A stretch of 64,000 nucleotides of DNA from the NCBI GenBank assembly GCA_019916065.1, contig CM034233.1, forward strand, positions 2,418,001 to 2,482,000. The letters are read 5' to 3'. Of the stretch, positions 12,268-24,458 are shown piece after piece. How positions within the stretch are numbered: the stretch's first letter is position 1; each line of letters starts with the position of its first letter. Both the position numbers and the translations under genes were made by a program. Origin of the DNA: Vitellaria paradoxa (taxonomy: Eukaryota; Streptophyta; Magnoliopsida; Ericales; Sapotaceae). A model generated the notes under the pieces. It saw nothing but the letters and a program-made list of their open reading frames with translations, did not search any database and was not told the DNA's origin.

Positions 12268-13830
12268 GGCTCGTTTGACAAAACTGCTATTTTTTTAATT
12301 TAGTTTTTGTATTCAATTTTTTATTTTCATTTTCCATTCTTGTATTTGAAAAAAATAAATTTTGAAAACGTGTCTGGTAATTGTAGTTGTTGGTTAATAA
12401 TTATAGTGTTGTGAATTAACTGATAGCAATTGGTGATGATAAATAGCAAAAGTGTGATCAAAGATAAATGGCGGCCGACGATGGTCAAAGGTAGGGTGAT
12501 AATTGGGTGGTCAATCGGCGGTTTTCGGATATAGATGATAATTAATCGATAACGGCATGGTTGGAAATTGTGTCAATTAACAGCAAACTGATAATAATTA
12601 AAGATAGGCGATGATTAACTAATGATGATTAAAAATAGGTGGTGGTGGTCGAATATGGATGGCAGTGACAGTGGTTGAATGTGGGTGGCAATTGATGACA
12701 ATGGTAGTGGCCAGATGTGGATAAAAGTAGGTGGCAAGGTCGCTGCGATTGCAGTGTTTGGAATGGATGGGGATTTGGAATGGATGGGGTTAGTGACGAA
12801 ACTTAATTAAGACTAAAGGCGACTATGACTTTCACTATTTTGTAGTATTTTACATATATATGTGCATTATATTTAATAAAAATAAATATTTTATTAATAG
12901 TGTGACTCTTTACTCCACGTAAAAAATAATTAAAGTACAAAAATTTAATTTTCATGTTTTTCAATACAAATAAAAAATATACCTCTTTCCATGCTCCCGA
13001 GTTTTTTTTTTTGTCATATCATCAGCCAACACATTTTCACATTATCCCTCTTATATTACGTCTTTGCATCATTTTCACATTCTCTTACTTTATTATTCTA
13101 TCTTTGACATTTTACAAACCATTTTTCTTTAGTAATAGTAATACAAGAAGCAAATTATTAGTTTCAACAAAAATAAATATTAGACAAAAGGTTAGTGTGG
13201 TTTTTCTCGCTCCTTATTTGTTTCAGTTATTTCTCTTTTTCAAAAGAGATTCTGTCCATCTCATCAAACAGAACATTCCACCAGACTCAATTCATATCAA
13301 TATTTTTACTAAATATTTTTTGGCCCCTATATTATAAAATCCTAACTTTATCCCTAATGGTGGCGGTGATAGTCAAATATGGATGACATTTGACAGTAAT
13401 GGCTGTAATTGGATGCAGGTGGCGACCAATGACAACAACGGTAGATGGCTATTAATATTAAGTAATGATTTGTGATTAATGACGGCGATGATAATGGTTG
13501 TAGAGAAAAATAAAAACTTAAAAAAAAACATATTTTTTTGTATCTTCATAATTTTTTAAAATTTGAAAAATAACTTTCAATTTATTTTTTGAAAAATGAA
13601 AATCAGTAACAAATTTATGAAACAAAGTTTTTCATGTTTAATTTTAAAAAATATGAAAACTGAGAAGTTAAAAACTTTGTCAAAAAACAAAATTTTCATG
13701 TTTTTATAATTTTTAAAAATAAAAAAATTATTTATTTTAAAACTAAAAAATAAAAATAAATTTACCATACGAATTCTAATATTCAATTTTTAAATATATG
13801 AAAACGAAAATTAAAAACCGAAAACGGGCA
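12268..13830. mobile_element. Large degenerate inverted-repeat element with GGTGG-rich interior
   Basis: Both ends are long T- or A-rich tracts of the form ATTTTTTAATTTAGTTTTTG and AAAACGAAAATTAAAAACCG. The interior holds degenerate repeats resembling ATGGATGGCAGTGACAGTGG (12420-12800, again 13355-13505). A shorter relative in the opposite orientation lies at about 59804-60238. No coding capacity. Boundaries are approximate. Confidence 0.5.
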
Positions 13831-13988
13831 ATACGTTGGACTTGTTAGTCTGGAAAAATAAAAAAATAATAATAATATAAAAAAAAATGGCCTTCATCAT
13901 GCGTGCTTCGACTACAAGGCGGAAATGCCGAAGCCACAACCACAAAACACGCGACGGTAAACTACATTGTATTTATAGAGAGAGAAAC

Positions 13989-14378
13989 ATGGGGGGGCAC
14001 GGCAAGATAGAGGTGGCGAAGACGGTGCTGGAGGTTGCCGACGTAGTTTGGACCGCCGCGGAGTGCTGCCACCACCACCGTCACCAAAATCATCACGACG
14101 ACCAAGAGCGCGGCCATACATCGGAGAAGGAAAAAGAGGAAGAGGTAGAATTGGAGTCTCTGAGATCGGAGAATCGCCGTCTGAGAAACTTGCTCGAACA
14201 GAACCTGAAGCTCCTTCAAAATCTCTCCGAATCTCCTTGTTTGTCAGAGGGCTGCCCTCCCGATGTACGCAAATTCGCTTCTAATTTTGTTCCGATAATT
14301 GAATTACAAGCTATCTTCGTTTAATTGATACACACACCTGTTTTTTTTTTTTTTTTTTTTTTTGTTTATTTTGTTTTG

Positions 14379-14410
<32 letters not shown>

Positions 14411-17400
14411 GGCTTAGTCGTTTTGAAATTCCCATTGGTGTGTCTGGAAAACACCACTTTAACAACGCCAAGCACTCCACTAAGAAGAGTACAGTTCAAT
14501 CGCTTTTACCAAGTGTTCACATCTTTAGCAATGTTATTGATTTTCATGTCCACAAATCTAATTTTTAAATATTTAAATTTACGAAATTTTAAATAAAAAT
14601 CCTACTTTTCTTGCAAAAGGATTGCAATAGATAGATGTAAGATATTGGATTTGATATATGGTGAAAAAAAAAAAAAAGGAAAAGAAAAAAAGTTGGAAGT
14701 GAAGAGTTGATAACGATGCTTATGTTCTAGAACTTTAGGTCTTATTTGGTTTGTTTTTTTATTTTCTCTTTTTTGTTTCTGTTTTATGTTTTTGTTTTTT
14801 TGTTTTGAAATCATTTTTTATTTCGTACTTTTAAAAATAAAAAAAATAGTTTAAACTCATTTGATTACTTGTGTTTTCAAAATTTGTTTTCAAAAATAAA
14901 AAATGAGTTTACACATGAAACGAAAAATGACAAAAAATTATTTTGAGAGTTTATAACAAAGAACAAGAAAAATTTCAAAATAAAAAAAACAGAACATTTT
15001 TTGTTTCTTCGTTTTGAGATTTTTAACACATCAAATAAAAATAGAAAACAGAAAAGAGAAAAGTAAACCAAATACCACCTTAATATCTTGCAGTTCCAAA
15101 TGGTTGAATAATTCCTTCAGATTTTGGGCTGTTCATCTGGCATTGGAATTGAAAATTTGATACTTATGCGCAGTAGGTGAACAGGAGACTATTACAAATT
15201 TACAATTGGCAATGTAGGGAAAACATTGAGAGGGGCGAGTGTTTTACATGGGAAAATGCTTCACAACCTCTCTCTCTCTCTCTCTCTCCCCCCCCCCCCT
15301 TTTTTTTAGAAAGTTAAATCAGAATAAAGTGACATGGCATTTGAGAAATAAAAGATAACTTTAATGGTTATTTTTCAATAACGATAGGCCCACAAAATGA
15401 TAACTTTTTTCGGAATTAATTTTCTTGTTATATAGTTGATGCAATAAGTGATGGTAGGGAGCATCGATCGATCGCCATCTGCTCGAATAATGAAATTTTG
15501 GAATAGAAATCATAATATGTAGGCAAACTATTGCTAGATTTATGAAAACTATTCAGAACAATAAAGAATAAAGTATAAACACTTAATTGAAATATTAATC
15601 AAAAATCCCAGAATCCATAAGTTTACAATGCTTAAATAGAAAACCTAACTAGAAAATAAGAAACTAAATAACATAAAATATGGAAACTAAATTGTTTCTA
15701 TCACCGGAATATTTTTAACTTGATATCCAAGCTATTTATGATGTAAAATTTAGGAAATTGGTAATTTCGAGGGTGTTCATCACAATCTTAGGTGGTGACA
15801 ACAGATTCGTCTCGAAAAAATACCCAGAATGAGCATATCATAATGATAAAATGGATACCGTAGCACAAAATAGCATTCACAACAAGATTTTCTCAATTCT
15901 TCCTGAAATCTTTCTTTTCCATGTAATCGAAGGCAATCTAGACTGCATCAATAGCACTACTCGTTTACATTTGTAAATGAAAAATGCTTTACAAAGGATA
16001 ATTTTTCTAGTTATACAGTATAGTTCTATTTCTTTTTTTTTTTTTTTGGGAAAATTATATAGACTACTCTTTTGCGTATGTTTAGTACTTGAAATCATTT
16101 GTAGCTGTGTCCATTAGAGCTTCTACCACTTGGGAGTTTTAATTTTTTTTCTTTGGTTTGGTAGCTAATTTTTGAAATTGAACGAAATGTCTGCATTGTG
16201 TAGTTGCTCTTTCTCACTTCCACCAGACAGAGTTTGCTTAAAGAGATTTTTTACTTGAGCCATCCATGGAAATATGGTTTTTGCGTGTTATTTTTTATTT
16301 TGAAATAGCGCAAATTTTATTATGTCTTTCTTTCCACCTGCAGCTCTATGCTCGTCTTGAGGACACTGTGGATTCTGAAAAGTTCTTGACTCAGCTTAAA
16401 TCCCTCCATTATGAATCAATTAATGGAACTGGCTCCAAATTTCCTTTCAAGGAGGCCTCAGGTTTTCTCCAATTCCCTTCTATTTACAGTATTCTTGTTG
16501 ATTTAATCTCACTTAATGAATCTTCTTTGTGGTTGCTCGATTTGTTGATTCTGGTTACTTGTTATGGTTCTTTATATCGGATCCGATTTACAGTCAGCTG
16601 AGGTACTAATAAATGTGGACCTTGAAGAACCAAGTTGGTGGGTTTGGGTCACTGATGAAATGGTTCCATAGGATGTTGAAGAACAGAGTGAGATTGACAA
16701 TGAAAATTATTTAGTTCTTAGCAAGGAACATGTTGTTGATGGAGTCGCCAACTTTATGGCTAGATGCATTCTTTCAAACCCAAAAGCTCAGGTATATGCT
16801 GGCTAGAATTTGTTACTTTTGTTGCATTTATAGAATCACTTATCATGCATCTACTTCTAACATTACTTTGGTTCCCTGGACTTGTAGAGTTTGACACCTG
16901 AGGAGTTGCAGAAAAGTAAGCTTCCTTTTGAATTCTTTTATTTTGATTGTTTAGTTTTTCAGATATTTTTTTGGTGAGTTATTTGCCATACTCACTAAAG
17001 CCTCAGAAGTTTTAAGTTGTTTTTATGGTCTGATGAAATACTCCTTGCTCACTACAGTTGTTTTATCTATTTAATTGAAATGCAGAAACATGCACAATTT
17101 TGATTTCATTTTAAAATCTTGAATTGTTGATGACAGAGCCCATTTTCATTATAATGAGGTTCTTGTGACAATGCAATACCAATGAGGTTCATCTAACACT
17201 TGGAATGCCAGTACACATTAATCTTTTTGGTACCTTTTGCAAGTCCTTTACAGATATGCATTGAAGATTGAGATAAGAAAATAACTTGCAAAAATAGCGA
17301 AGAAATAGGCTGATAAATAGATTCATAGGGAGTAGTTATGTAAGAACCGATGTACCCTTTTAATATGTAATCCTGTTATGAATTTGATCTTTGAAATTAG

Positions 17401-20400
17401 AAACCAAAGGTGTGTCGAGATGATTAATCACTATAATTATGTGGAAATCCAATGATGACATCAAGCGCATCTAGCCAATATATTCATATACTGAGTTTCT
17501 TGTTTTGAGGTCAAGTATAATAAATGGCACCAAGCTAACTAACTTTCCCTGAGCTTTTGGAAGCAAGAAATTAGAAGAACTTACTCTTGTGAGTTGCAAG
17601 ATTGTGAAAATTATTGGTTGTAATGTGAGGAATTGTTAAATATGGTAAAAGGCCACACAGCCATAATGGATGGGAGAGGAGGTGATGTTGTCTCCTTTGT
17701 ACTGGTGAGAGTAAAAGTTCTCATTCTAGTTCATAACTTCACAAATTTTACTTACTTGTCTTTAACAGGTCAACCAAATGATAAGTGAGGATATTTCATT
17801 CTAGAATGCCTTAGGGTGCATTTGGATTAAGGATTTGGTTAGTGAGAAGAAAAAGAAAGGGAAAAGGAAAAGAAAGGGGCAGGGAAAAAGGGAAGGAAAT
17901 ACCAAATCCCAAAGGTATATTATTTGAGTGGATTTTGAGTGGATTAGAAAATATACGAAGATAGAAAGTATTCATCAATAGATTAGTTTTCTAATCTAAT
18001 TATTTTTAATTTCTCGAATCTCATGCATTCCTACCATTTTTCAACATAAACCAAACACAAAAAGTTATTTTGAATCCTTTTCCTTTTCCGTTGTTAAATC
18101 CTTGATCCAAACACATCTTTATGGTGTAGTATTGGTGTACTAATGAAAATTTATTGTTAGATTATAAAATTCATCATAGACTATAAATGATTCAAGATGC
18201 TTGCTTTAGGAGGCAATGTCTTAATGTAAGGAACACCCTAGTTCTATTTGATACACAAAGTATTTCGTTTAAATCTTTTAGGGACACTGTAATTGTTTTT
18301 TTTTTTTTTTTTTTGGCTAATTTAGTGATATATTTGGAGCATTTGAATATATATGTATATATTTGAGGCCTTTACCCCTTAGGAAGATTGTTTTTTTTTC
18401 CTCCACTCTGTTGAGGTTTATCCCACATCGATAAAATAATTCTACCCAAAGTATATAAAATTCTGCTAGGCCTCTCCACTCATTATCAATTGATTTTGTG
18501 TTGGATGATTTAATATGTGATAGATCGGTAATGATGTGGGTGGGTCGAAGGGAGACTAGGGGAGCTACCGCCGAGGTGGGGTAAAGCACTTCTGTCCCAC
18601 TTCACTTGGATGGATATCTTATATATATAGTTTGACATTTCTAAAGTACAACGCTTTTTAAAGCTTGCGGGTAATTGGATTCTATTGGAACTCCGCGATT
18701 AAGCGTGCTTGGGCAAAATTAGTACTAGGATGGTTCCCTTGGGAAGTTAAAAATATTATGTTGTGGGGATGTGATCATTATATAATATGATATTAGAGCT
18801 CTAGTTCCATGAGAACCTGGGTTTAAGTCTTCTTATCATGTTTGTTCCCCTATTTATTTTTGTGCTTTCTTTTCTTTATGGGTTGGGGCAACGCTTCATT
18901 TAATTTGTCTTTTTCCGTGCTTCATGTAGACGGGATTGCACATGAGGGGAAATATTAAGTTAACTTAATACACATTATTGGCTTCATTTCCTAAAAGCTT
19001 AAGTTTTTAGGGTAATTGTTGACTTAATATAATATCAGAGCTAGTTTTGGGGGATTAGCCCCCCTTTCGCTTGCTAATCTCTCATTTGTGCAATTCTAAT
19101 GTTCAATGCCTCTCCACATATGCGTTGAGGTCACATGTGAGGGGATATGTTTGGATTTATCCTACATCAATAAAATAATTCCTCCCAAACCGGAATAAAA
19201 TTCTAATGGGCTTCTCCACTAATCGGCAATTGGTTGAGTTGAATGTTTAATAAAACTCTTTATGGGAATTTTTACTTATAGAGGGAAAAAAAAAAGTCTT
19301 ATGGGAATTTCAGCTTTGCCAATCTTCTTGTGTGAAGCTTTGATTCCTAGCCCTTGCTTTTAGAGATTGAGGAATACAAAATTGTGTTATTTGAAGCTGG
19401 CGATGATTTGATGACATAAATCTGAATTTGCAGCTATGACTAAAGCATTGGGTGGCATGAACAAGTTGGACAAGCTGTTAAATATTTGGCATGCTGGGAA
19501 GATGTTTTATACCCTGTCCACCTGGGGACTTGCCTTGGCAGGGTAAGTTATCAGTTTATCTTTCTTTCTTTGTATGCTCTTGGATCTCTATCTTCAATTT
19601 CCTGCAGCTGTCAATGTCAAATGGAATCAAATACTGAACCCACAGATGCAAAATTTCCAGGGAATTATTTACTTCTAGCATCTTTGACTTCAAAGGTGGT
19701 TTTATCTTAATTTTTGGTCTGTAAGTTAAAAACATACAATAGTGTTGACTTGTCAAAAAAAAAAAAAAGGCGATATTGTTGGTTTTACACCATGGGGGAC
19801 ATCGATTTTTGATGTCAATCCTGTAAAAGTGAGCGTGAACCGTCTGATTAAGATCAAACGGCTCATAAAAAAACAAGTTCAGATGCTCAATGTCGAGCAT
19901 TTACATCAACAAGAAATGCTTGACATCGAGCATTTGAACTTATTTGTATGTGAGCCATTTGATCTTAATTGGACAGTTCACGCTTACTATTACAGGGCGG
20001 ACATCGAAAAGCAATGTCACCCCCCCTTCCATTTATGCACCATACATCAAATACTTGAACCAACATAATGTGTTGTTCTGAGAAATTGGATTAACTTGCC
20101 TGGCTTAACTTGTGCACTTCTTTCAGAAAACTAATTATATGGTTAACATTTAGCACACTTTCACTTTTGCGAGAATCCCATTTTGATCCCTTATCACTCT
20201 GCTCTTAATTGTTATAATAAAACTCTTTACATCTATGGTCGAGTTCTAATCTCAAATTTTCGTCAAATTTATTTAATGTTAGCGGAAAGAAAGTTCTCAT
20301 TATAATTTGACTGTAATGCATGAGTGTATCATGTATGGGGTTGATTGTTACAATTGAACATGATCTAAATGGGTTTTTGAGAAAAGTGCAAGGGTGCTGA

Positions 20401-20686
20401 AATTTGGTCCAAGAATTGGAAATTTGAAACGTTATTGTGATTGTCTCCATGGAACGCCTAGTTCCAGAACTGCAGCTTTGTGTTCATGTGAACACATTGG
20501 TTAGCCACTTGCACATTATCTAGCTATGACACGTGCCCAGATTAGTTGTTTCGTATCACAAGGAAATCTGCTGTGTTTTATATTTACATGGTATTGGTTT
20601 GCAGGTTGTATAAATCTCGTGCCATCCTGAGACTGACTGCGTCGGGGGTTCATACGGCCAGCAAGGTTGTCGTTAAGGCTCTTTGA
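13989..20686 (+). CDS. Conserved plant protein of unknown function, with an in-frame TAG in exon 3
   Basis: Six exons: 13989-14264, 16344-16461, 16598-16791, 16888-16915, 19434-19542 and 20605-20686, all GT-AG with compatible phases; total 807 nt. The start is the ATG of MGGHGKIEVAKTVLEVADVV; an in-frame ATG at 13887 would add 34 residues. Exon 1 encodes a His-rich stretch and a Glu/Lys-rich coiled coil (LESLRSENRRLRNLLEQNLK). Exon 3 carries EVLINVDLEEPSWWVWVTDE and NENYLVLSKEHVVDGVANFM, then exons 4-6 TPEELQK, ALGGMNKLDKLLNIWHAGKM and a hydrophobic C-terminus (TWGLALAG). I recognise the family as widespread in plants but know no function. Codon 156 (16669-16671) is TAG in the otherwise conserved frame, so the copy may be non-functional, mis-assembled or spliced around the stop. 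Intron 1 holds a Tourist-like MITE; intron 4 holds a MITE and the Cassandra-type element; intron 5 holds a fold-back element. Confidence 0.75.
14738..15079. mobile_element. Tourist-like MITE, family T1, copy 1 (342 bp)
   Basis: Ends read GGTCTTATTTGGTTTG and AAACCAAATACCACC (reverse complements apart from three positions). TTA flanks both sides (14735-14737, 15080-15082), the target preference of PIF/Harbinger-Tourist elements. It lies in intron 1 of the unknown conserved gene. Related to the copy at 33690-34001. Confidence 0.75.
15269..15300. repeat. CT microsatellite joined to C-run and T-run
   Basis: About ten CT units run directly into eleven C and then T residues, within intron 1 of the unknown conserved gene. 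Confidence 0.8.
17814..18119. mobile_element. Tourist-like MITE (306 bp)
   Basis: Ends read GGGTGCATTTGGATTAAGGA and TCCTTGATCCAAACACATCT, with TTA on both sides (17811-17813, 18120-18122). The interior is rich in AAGGGAAAAGG. It lies in intron 4 of the unknown conserved gene. Confidence 0.65.
18409..19260 (+). mobile_element. Cassandra-type TRIM retrotransposon with a 5S rRNA-derived LTR, degenerate
   Basis: LTR 1 starts at 18409 (TGTTGAGGTTTATCCCACAT). Further in, 18668-18748 matches the 3' two-thirds of plant 5S rRNA (CTCCGCGATTAAGCGTGCTT, then TAGTACTAGGATGG and TTGGGAAGT). LTR 1 ends near 18780 and is followed by a degraded initiator-tRNA-Met primer site at 18788-18800 (TGATATTAGAGCT; consensus TGGTATCAGAGC). 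A purine tract precedes LTR 2 at 19148 (TGTTTGGATTTATCCTACAT), which aligns to LTR 1 for about 110 bp and is then truncated near 19260. There are no ORFs, as expected for this non-coding family. It lies in intron 4 of the unknown conserved gene. Confidence 0.8.
18668..18748 (+). ncRNA. 5S rRNA-derived segment inside the Cassandra-type LTR
   Basis: Plant 5S rRNA-like sequence covering roughly the internal control region to near the 3' end, with several substitutions and no intact 5' third. It belongs to the TRIM element and should not be counted as a working 5S gene. Confidence 0.75.
19794..20026. mobile_element. Fold-back MITE (about 233 bp)
   Basis: The left arm (GTGAGCGTGAACCGTC, TTAAGATCAAACGGCTCA, AAATGCTC-like end) is an imperfect reverse complement of the right arm (GAGCCATTTGATCTTAATTG, GTTCACGCTTACT). 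The two arms take up nearly the whole element, with a loop of about 15 bp near 19900. It lies in intron 5 of the unknown conserved gene. A related single-arm fragment occurs near 34838-34880. Confidence 0.7.
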
Positions 20687-23435
20687 GGATGGCTTCCTTG
20701 CTTTTAAATTTTAACAACATGAATGTGGCTAAACCCTGTAAATGCTTGTTATTTCTTGGTGTCTCCGCTTGTACATATATACCCATGCATGGACTCTATT
20801 TCTACTTCGAGTGTGCATTAGTGTGTAAACAACTGTGATGAATTCCCTGGTGTTGTATCTAAGGCAATTCGCAGTATTGTTCGCTCTCTCGCACTTGCTT
20901 CTTCTACTTATTGACTGCGTTATTTGATGTCCCGGGGCTTGATGATTTAAAAATTGTTGATTATTTGTAGGAAAAGTTAAACTAAAAGAGAGAGCTACTT
21001 TCAGTTTTGGGTATCTGAATATATCTATACTATTATATAGATGAAACAGGTATTTGGTGAAATTTCAAATTTAATGAAATCTAAAATTAGTAAATTTTTT
21101 CCATTAACAACCCATTAATTTCTCATAATTATTAATACATTTTACAGAAATAAACTTTTTTTAGCAGTTATCATTAATTTAGTAAATTTAATTTTGTATA
21201 TTTTAGTATTTCTTAAATGTCCTTATTTATCCATTACTTTTACATTTTTTATATTTTCTAAATGCCATTTAATTACAGATTATTTATTATTTAAAACTAA
21301 TAATTATTCATTTGTTATGTGCTATTTATAAATTACGGTAACATATCTTTCTTTAACAAAAAATTATTGCATTCTTTGGAAGACAATTTATTTTTTATTA
21401 ATATTTTGTTTTGATAGTGCCATCGTTTATTATCGTGTAAATATTTTTAAAATAATTTCTGAAAAATATTTTAAGAAATATGGAAAAATATTTTTCAAAA
21501 AAATATTTTATTTTGGAATAAATAGAGTTTTGCAAATAAAAAATATTTTAGTTGAAAAAATAAAAAATACTTATGTAAGTATGGCTTGAAGAGAAGATAA
21601 ATTAAAAAATAAAATAAAATTTTCTTTTAGTTCATGTTTGATTTTTGGATTTGGAGCGAATAGAAAGAAAAGAAAATATAAAGCAAGGGATCTCTTTTTT
21701 TTTTTTTTAACTTTCCCTTTAATTTCTCTTATTTTTTCTTTTACTTCTTAAAGAAACAATCAAAGCATAGAGTTAATTTGGCCATTTTTCATATATTTTT
21801 TGTGTTTTTTCTTGTAAAAAAGCAAAATAAAAAAATATATTTAATTTAAAGAATATTTTCTTAAAATATACTTGACAGAAAATAAAATATAATTTCTTAA
21901 AAAATAAAAAAATATTTTAATATGGTTTGAGATTTTTAAGAAATCACTAGAATACTCTATTTCTTTATAATATTTTAGAAACTAGTAAAATTTCTAAGAA
22001 GTGTCTTGAATATTTTAGAGTTTTATAGATATTATAAACTATAATATTCTTGAACCTAAGAGAGTTTATAGAAAATGTGTTAAATATTATAAAGAAATGT
22101 AAAACTCTCTTTGAGTACTATCATTATCGTAAATATTTTGGTAGATGATTTGAGAGGTATAATCCCCACCTTTGAATCAAATTAATCTTTACCATCTGTT
22201 GAGAAAGCAAAAGAATATAAATAGAGATAGAATTTGTTTATTTGTATGAATTATAACATCCAAGTTCCAAGCATTCAATTGATTTAATGATTAAACAATT
22301 CACGAAAAAAAATAAAGAAATAAAAAAGAAGTTATTTGTCTAAATCATACCCAAGTCAATTTTTTTTAAACTACCACTTAATTAATTAAATATAATTTTG
22401 TATTTTTTTAGTATTTCTTAAATGCCATTTTTAACCACCCACTATTTTACACTTTTTTTTATCTTTTTTTAATTTTCACTTAATTACAAATTATTTACTT
22501 AATGTCATTTAAAAATATCTAATATTTATTTTTATTTTAAATTTATTTGATAGTTTATTTAAAATTTAAAAAATTTATATTTATTAAAAAAGAAAAGAAC
22601 TACACACATGATATGTATACCCATGTCTAATTTAAATAGTCATTATTTTACATAACACTCTTTAAGTTGAAATAATGTGTGGTTAATATCAATACTGAAA
22701 GCCAGAGTATCTCTCTGGGGCCTCTTTCATATGATAAACTCTTGAAATATGATGTTTGGCATCCAAGAAGAAAGAATGAAGAGAAAATTACAGAGAAAGA
22801 TGTATTTTTTTTTTTTATATTCTCACAAAGAATGAATGGAATATATATACACTTTTAGTGACTAACCATAGGCGAAGCCAGCATTAGGGGGATGGGGGCA
22901 CGAGCCCATGCACCCTGAAAATTTTTTATTTTTTTCTACTACTTAAATATTTATTTATTTTATTCTAATGATATTATCTGTGATGCTTAATTGTACTTAC
23001 CAAGAAAAGGAAAAAAGTTTAGTTCAACACTAATTGTGCCTCTCTAAAAAAAAATTAATCTAATACCAATTATACCCACCTAATAAAGGAAATAAATTTT
23101 AGTTCAATACAAATAAATATAATTGTACTCACTCAATAAAAAACAAAAATTTCAACTTTTAATCCTTTTTGTTGATAAAAATTTTATATAATATATAACA
23201 CTTAAATTATTTAGATATCTTATAATTAGTAACCACATGTGAGTTCCTAACTGTGCCCCTGTGACTAACTACCTCACATGATTACCACTAGCTAGCATTA
23301 CATTGTGCTAATAATAGTGGGTTTGAAACACCAAATACACAAAAAGTTATAAAAATTACAAAAAATTATCAATTTTTTTAATTTTTTTCTAATTAAATTT
23401 TGTTACGTATTACATTTATATCAAATTTTTTTTTT

Positions 23436-23655
23436 TAGTCATCCAAACACACTAATATAGAAATAACTAGCTAACGCAAGCACTCGAGGTGGTCTTCTTT
23501 CTTTTTTTTTTAGTCATCCAAACACACTAATATAGAAATAACTAGCTAATGCAAGCACTCGAGGTGGTCTTCTTTCTTTTTTTTTAGTCATCTAAACACA
23601 CTAATATAGAAATAACTAGCTAATGCAAGCACTCGAGGTGGTCTTCTTGTAGTGC
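23436..23655. repeat. Tandem repeat, about 75 bp x 3
   Basis: Three units begin TAGTCATC(C/T)AAACACACT at 23436, 23511 and 23585 and end in GGTGGTCTTCTT. The first two units are nearly identical, which suggests recent amplification. Confidence 0.85.
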
Positions 23656-24110
23656 TGTTAGTTGTTGCAGTCATTTGCGTCAAGTGGTGATCTTGTTTCA
23701 TGAGCAAAACTGAATTGAAATTTTGAATTAACTCATTAATACTTATGTTTGGAGTGTTAAAAATGAGATAATTTGTAAGTTCGTAATTCATGCAGTAAGA
23801 TAAAAAGTAATGACTTTTTATCTCACTTTTAGAGATAAACAATTCAAAATTTTTTAATTTAATATTCACTTTTAGAGATAAACAATTCAAAATTTTTATC
23901 TCATGCAGTAAGATGAAAAGTGAATAAAAAGCACTCAAGGTGACCTTCTTGTAGTGCTGTTGCAACCATTTGTGTCAAGTGGTGATCCTATTTCATGCGC
24001 AAAACTGAAATGAAATTTTGAATTAACTCATTAATACTTACATTTGGAGTGATAAAAATAAGATAATTTATAAATTCGTAATTCATACAATAAAATAAAA
24101 AGTGAATAAC
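23627..24110. repeat. Diverged direct duplication of about 180-300 bp
   Basis: Sequence from GCACTCGAGGTGGTCTTCTT (about 23627) through GTAATTCATGCAGTAAGATA recurs from about 23930 (GCACTCAAGGTGACCTTCTT) with many substitutions. Both copies end in Tourist-like MITE sequence (TTTGGAGTG, AAAAGTGAATAA). Confidence 0.65.
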
Positions 24111-24185
24111 TTTTAAAAATTTTCAACTTTTTTCAATATTTCAAATGTACCCGTTTTAATAGAAAATTTCTCAAAATATTTTTAA

Positions 24186-24458
24186 ATTGTGTTTGGATTA
24201 TTGATTTGTCAAGGGCGAAGGAATGCAATCAATAAGAATTCAAAATGATTCTTCATGTTTGATCTATGATGAAAAATGAAAAGAAAAAAAAAGTATGGGA
24301 TCTAAATAATTAAAAATAATTAAATTAGAAATCTAATTTATTAAATATATTTTATTTTTTTCTTGTTTTTCTAATAAAATCATTCATTTAGAGTTTTATA
24401 TTTCCGTTCACTTTTCCTTCCTATTTTCCCTCATCAAATCCTCCTCCAAACACACTCT
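24186..24458. mobile_element. Tourist-like MITE (273 bp)
   Basis: Ends read ATTGTGTTTGGATTATTGAT and ATCCTCCTCCAAACACACTCT, with TAA on both sides (24183-24185, 24459-24461). It is related in end sequence and layout to the element at 17814-18119. Confidence 0.6.

Larger units (their letters stand above)
10688..13988. other. Divergent promoter region between the CHZ-domain gene and the unknown conserved gene
   Basis: This stretch separates two genes transcribed away from each other. Close to the CHZ-domain start are a CT-rich leader and a GC-richer patch (10840-10900). Further out are a small fold-back (10917-10999), a 541-bp Mutator-like element (11322-11862) and a long inverted-repeat element with degenerate GTGGTGG-type sequence (about 12268-13830). 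No additional gene was recognised. Confidence 0.6.

Noticed and set aside
18668..18748. A working 5S rRNA gene
   Set aside because: The 5' third is missing, substitutions are many, and the piece sits within LTR-like repeats.
19742..20068. 108-codon open frame and its minus-strand partner at 19556-19900 with near-identical products
   Set aside because: Both derive from the palindromic fold-back MITE, so the same peptide appears on both strands.
23436..23655. CRISPR-like array
   Set aside because: Units are contiguous without unique spacers, and the genome is plant nuclear.
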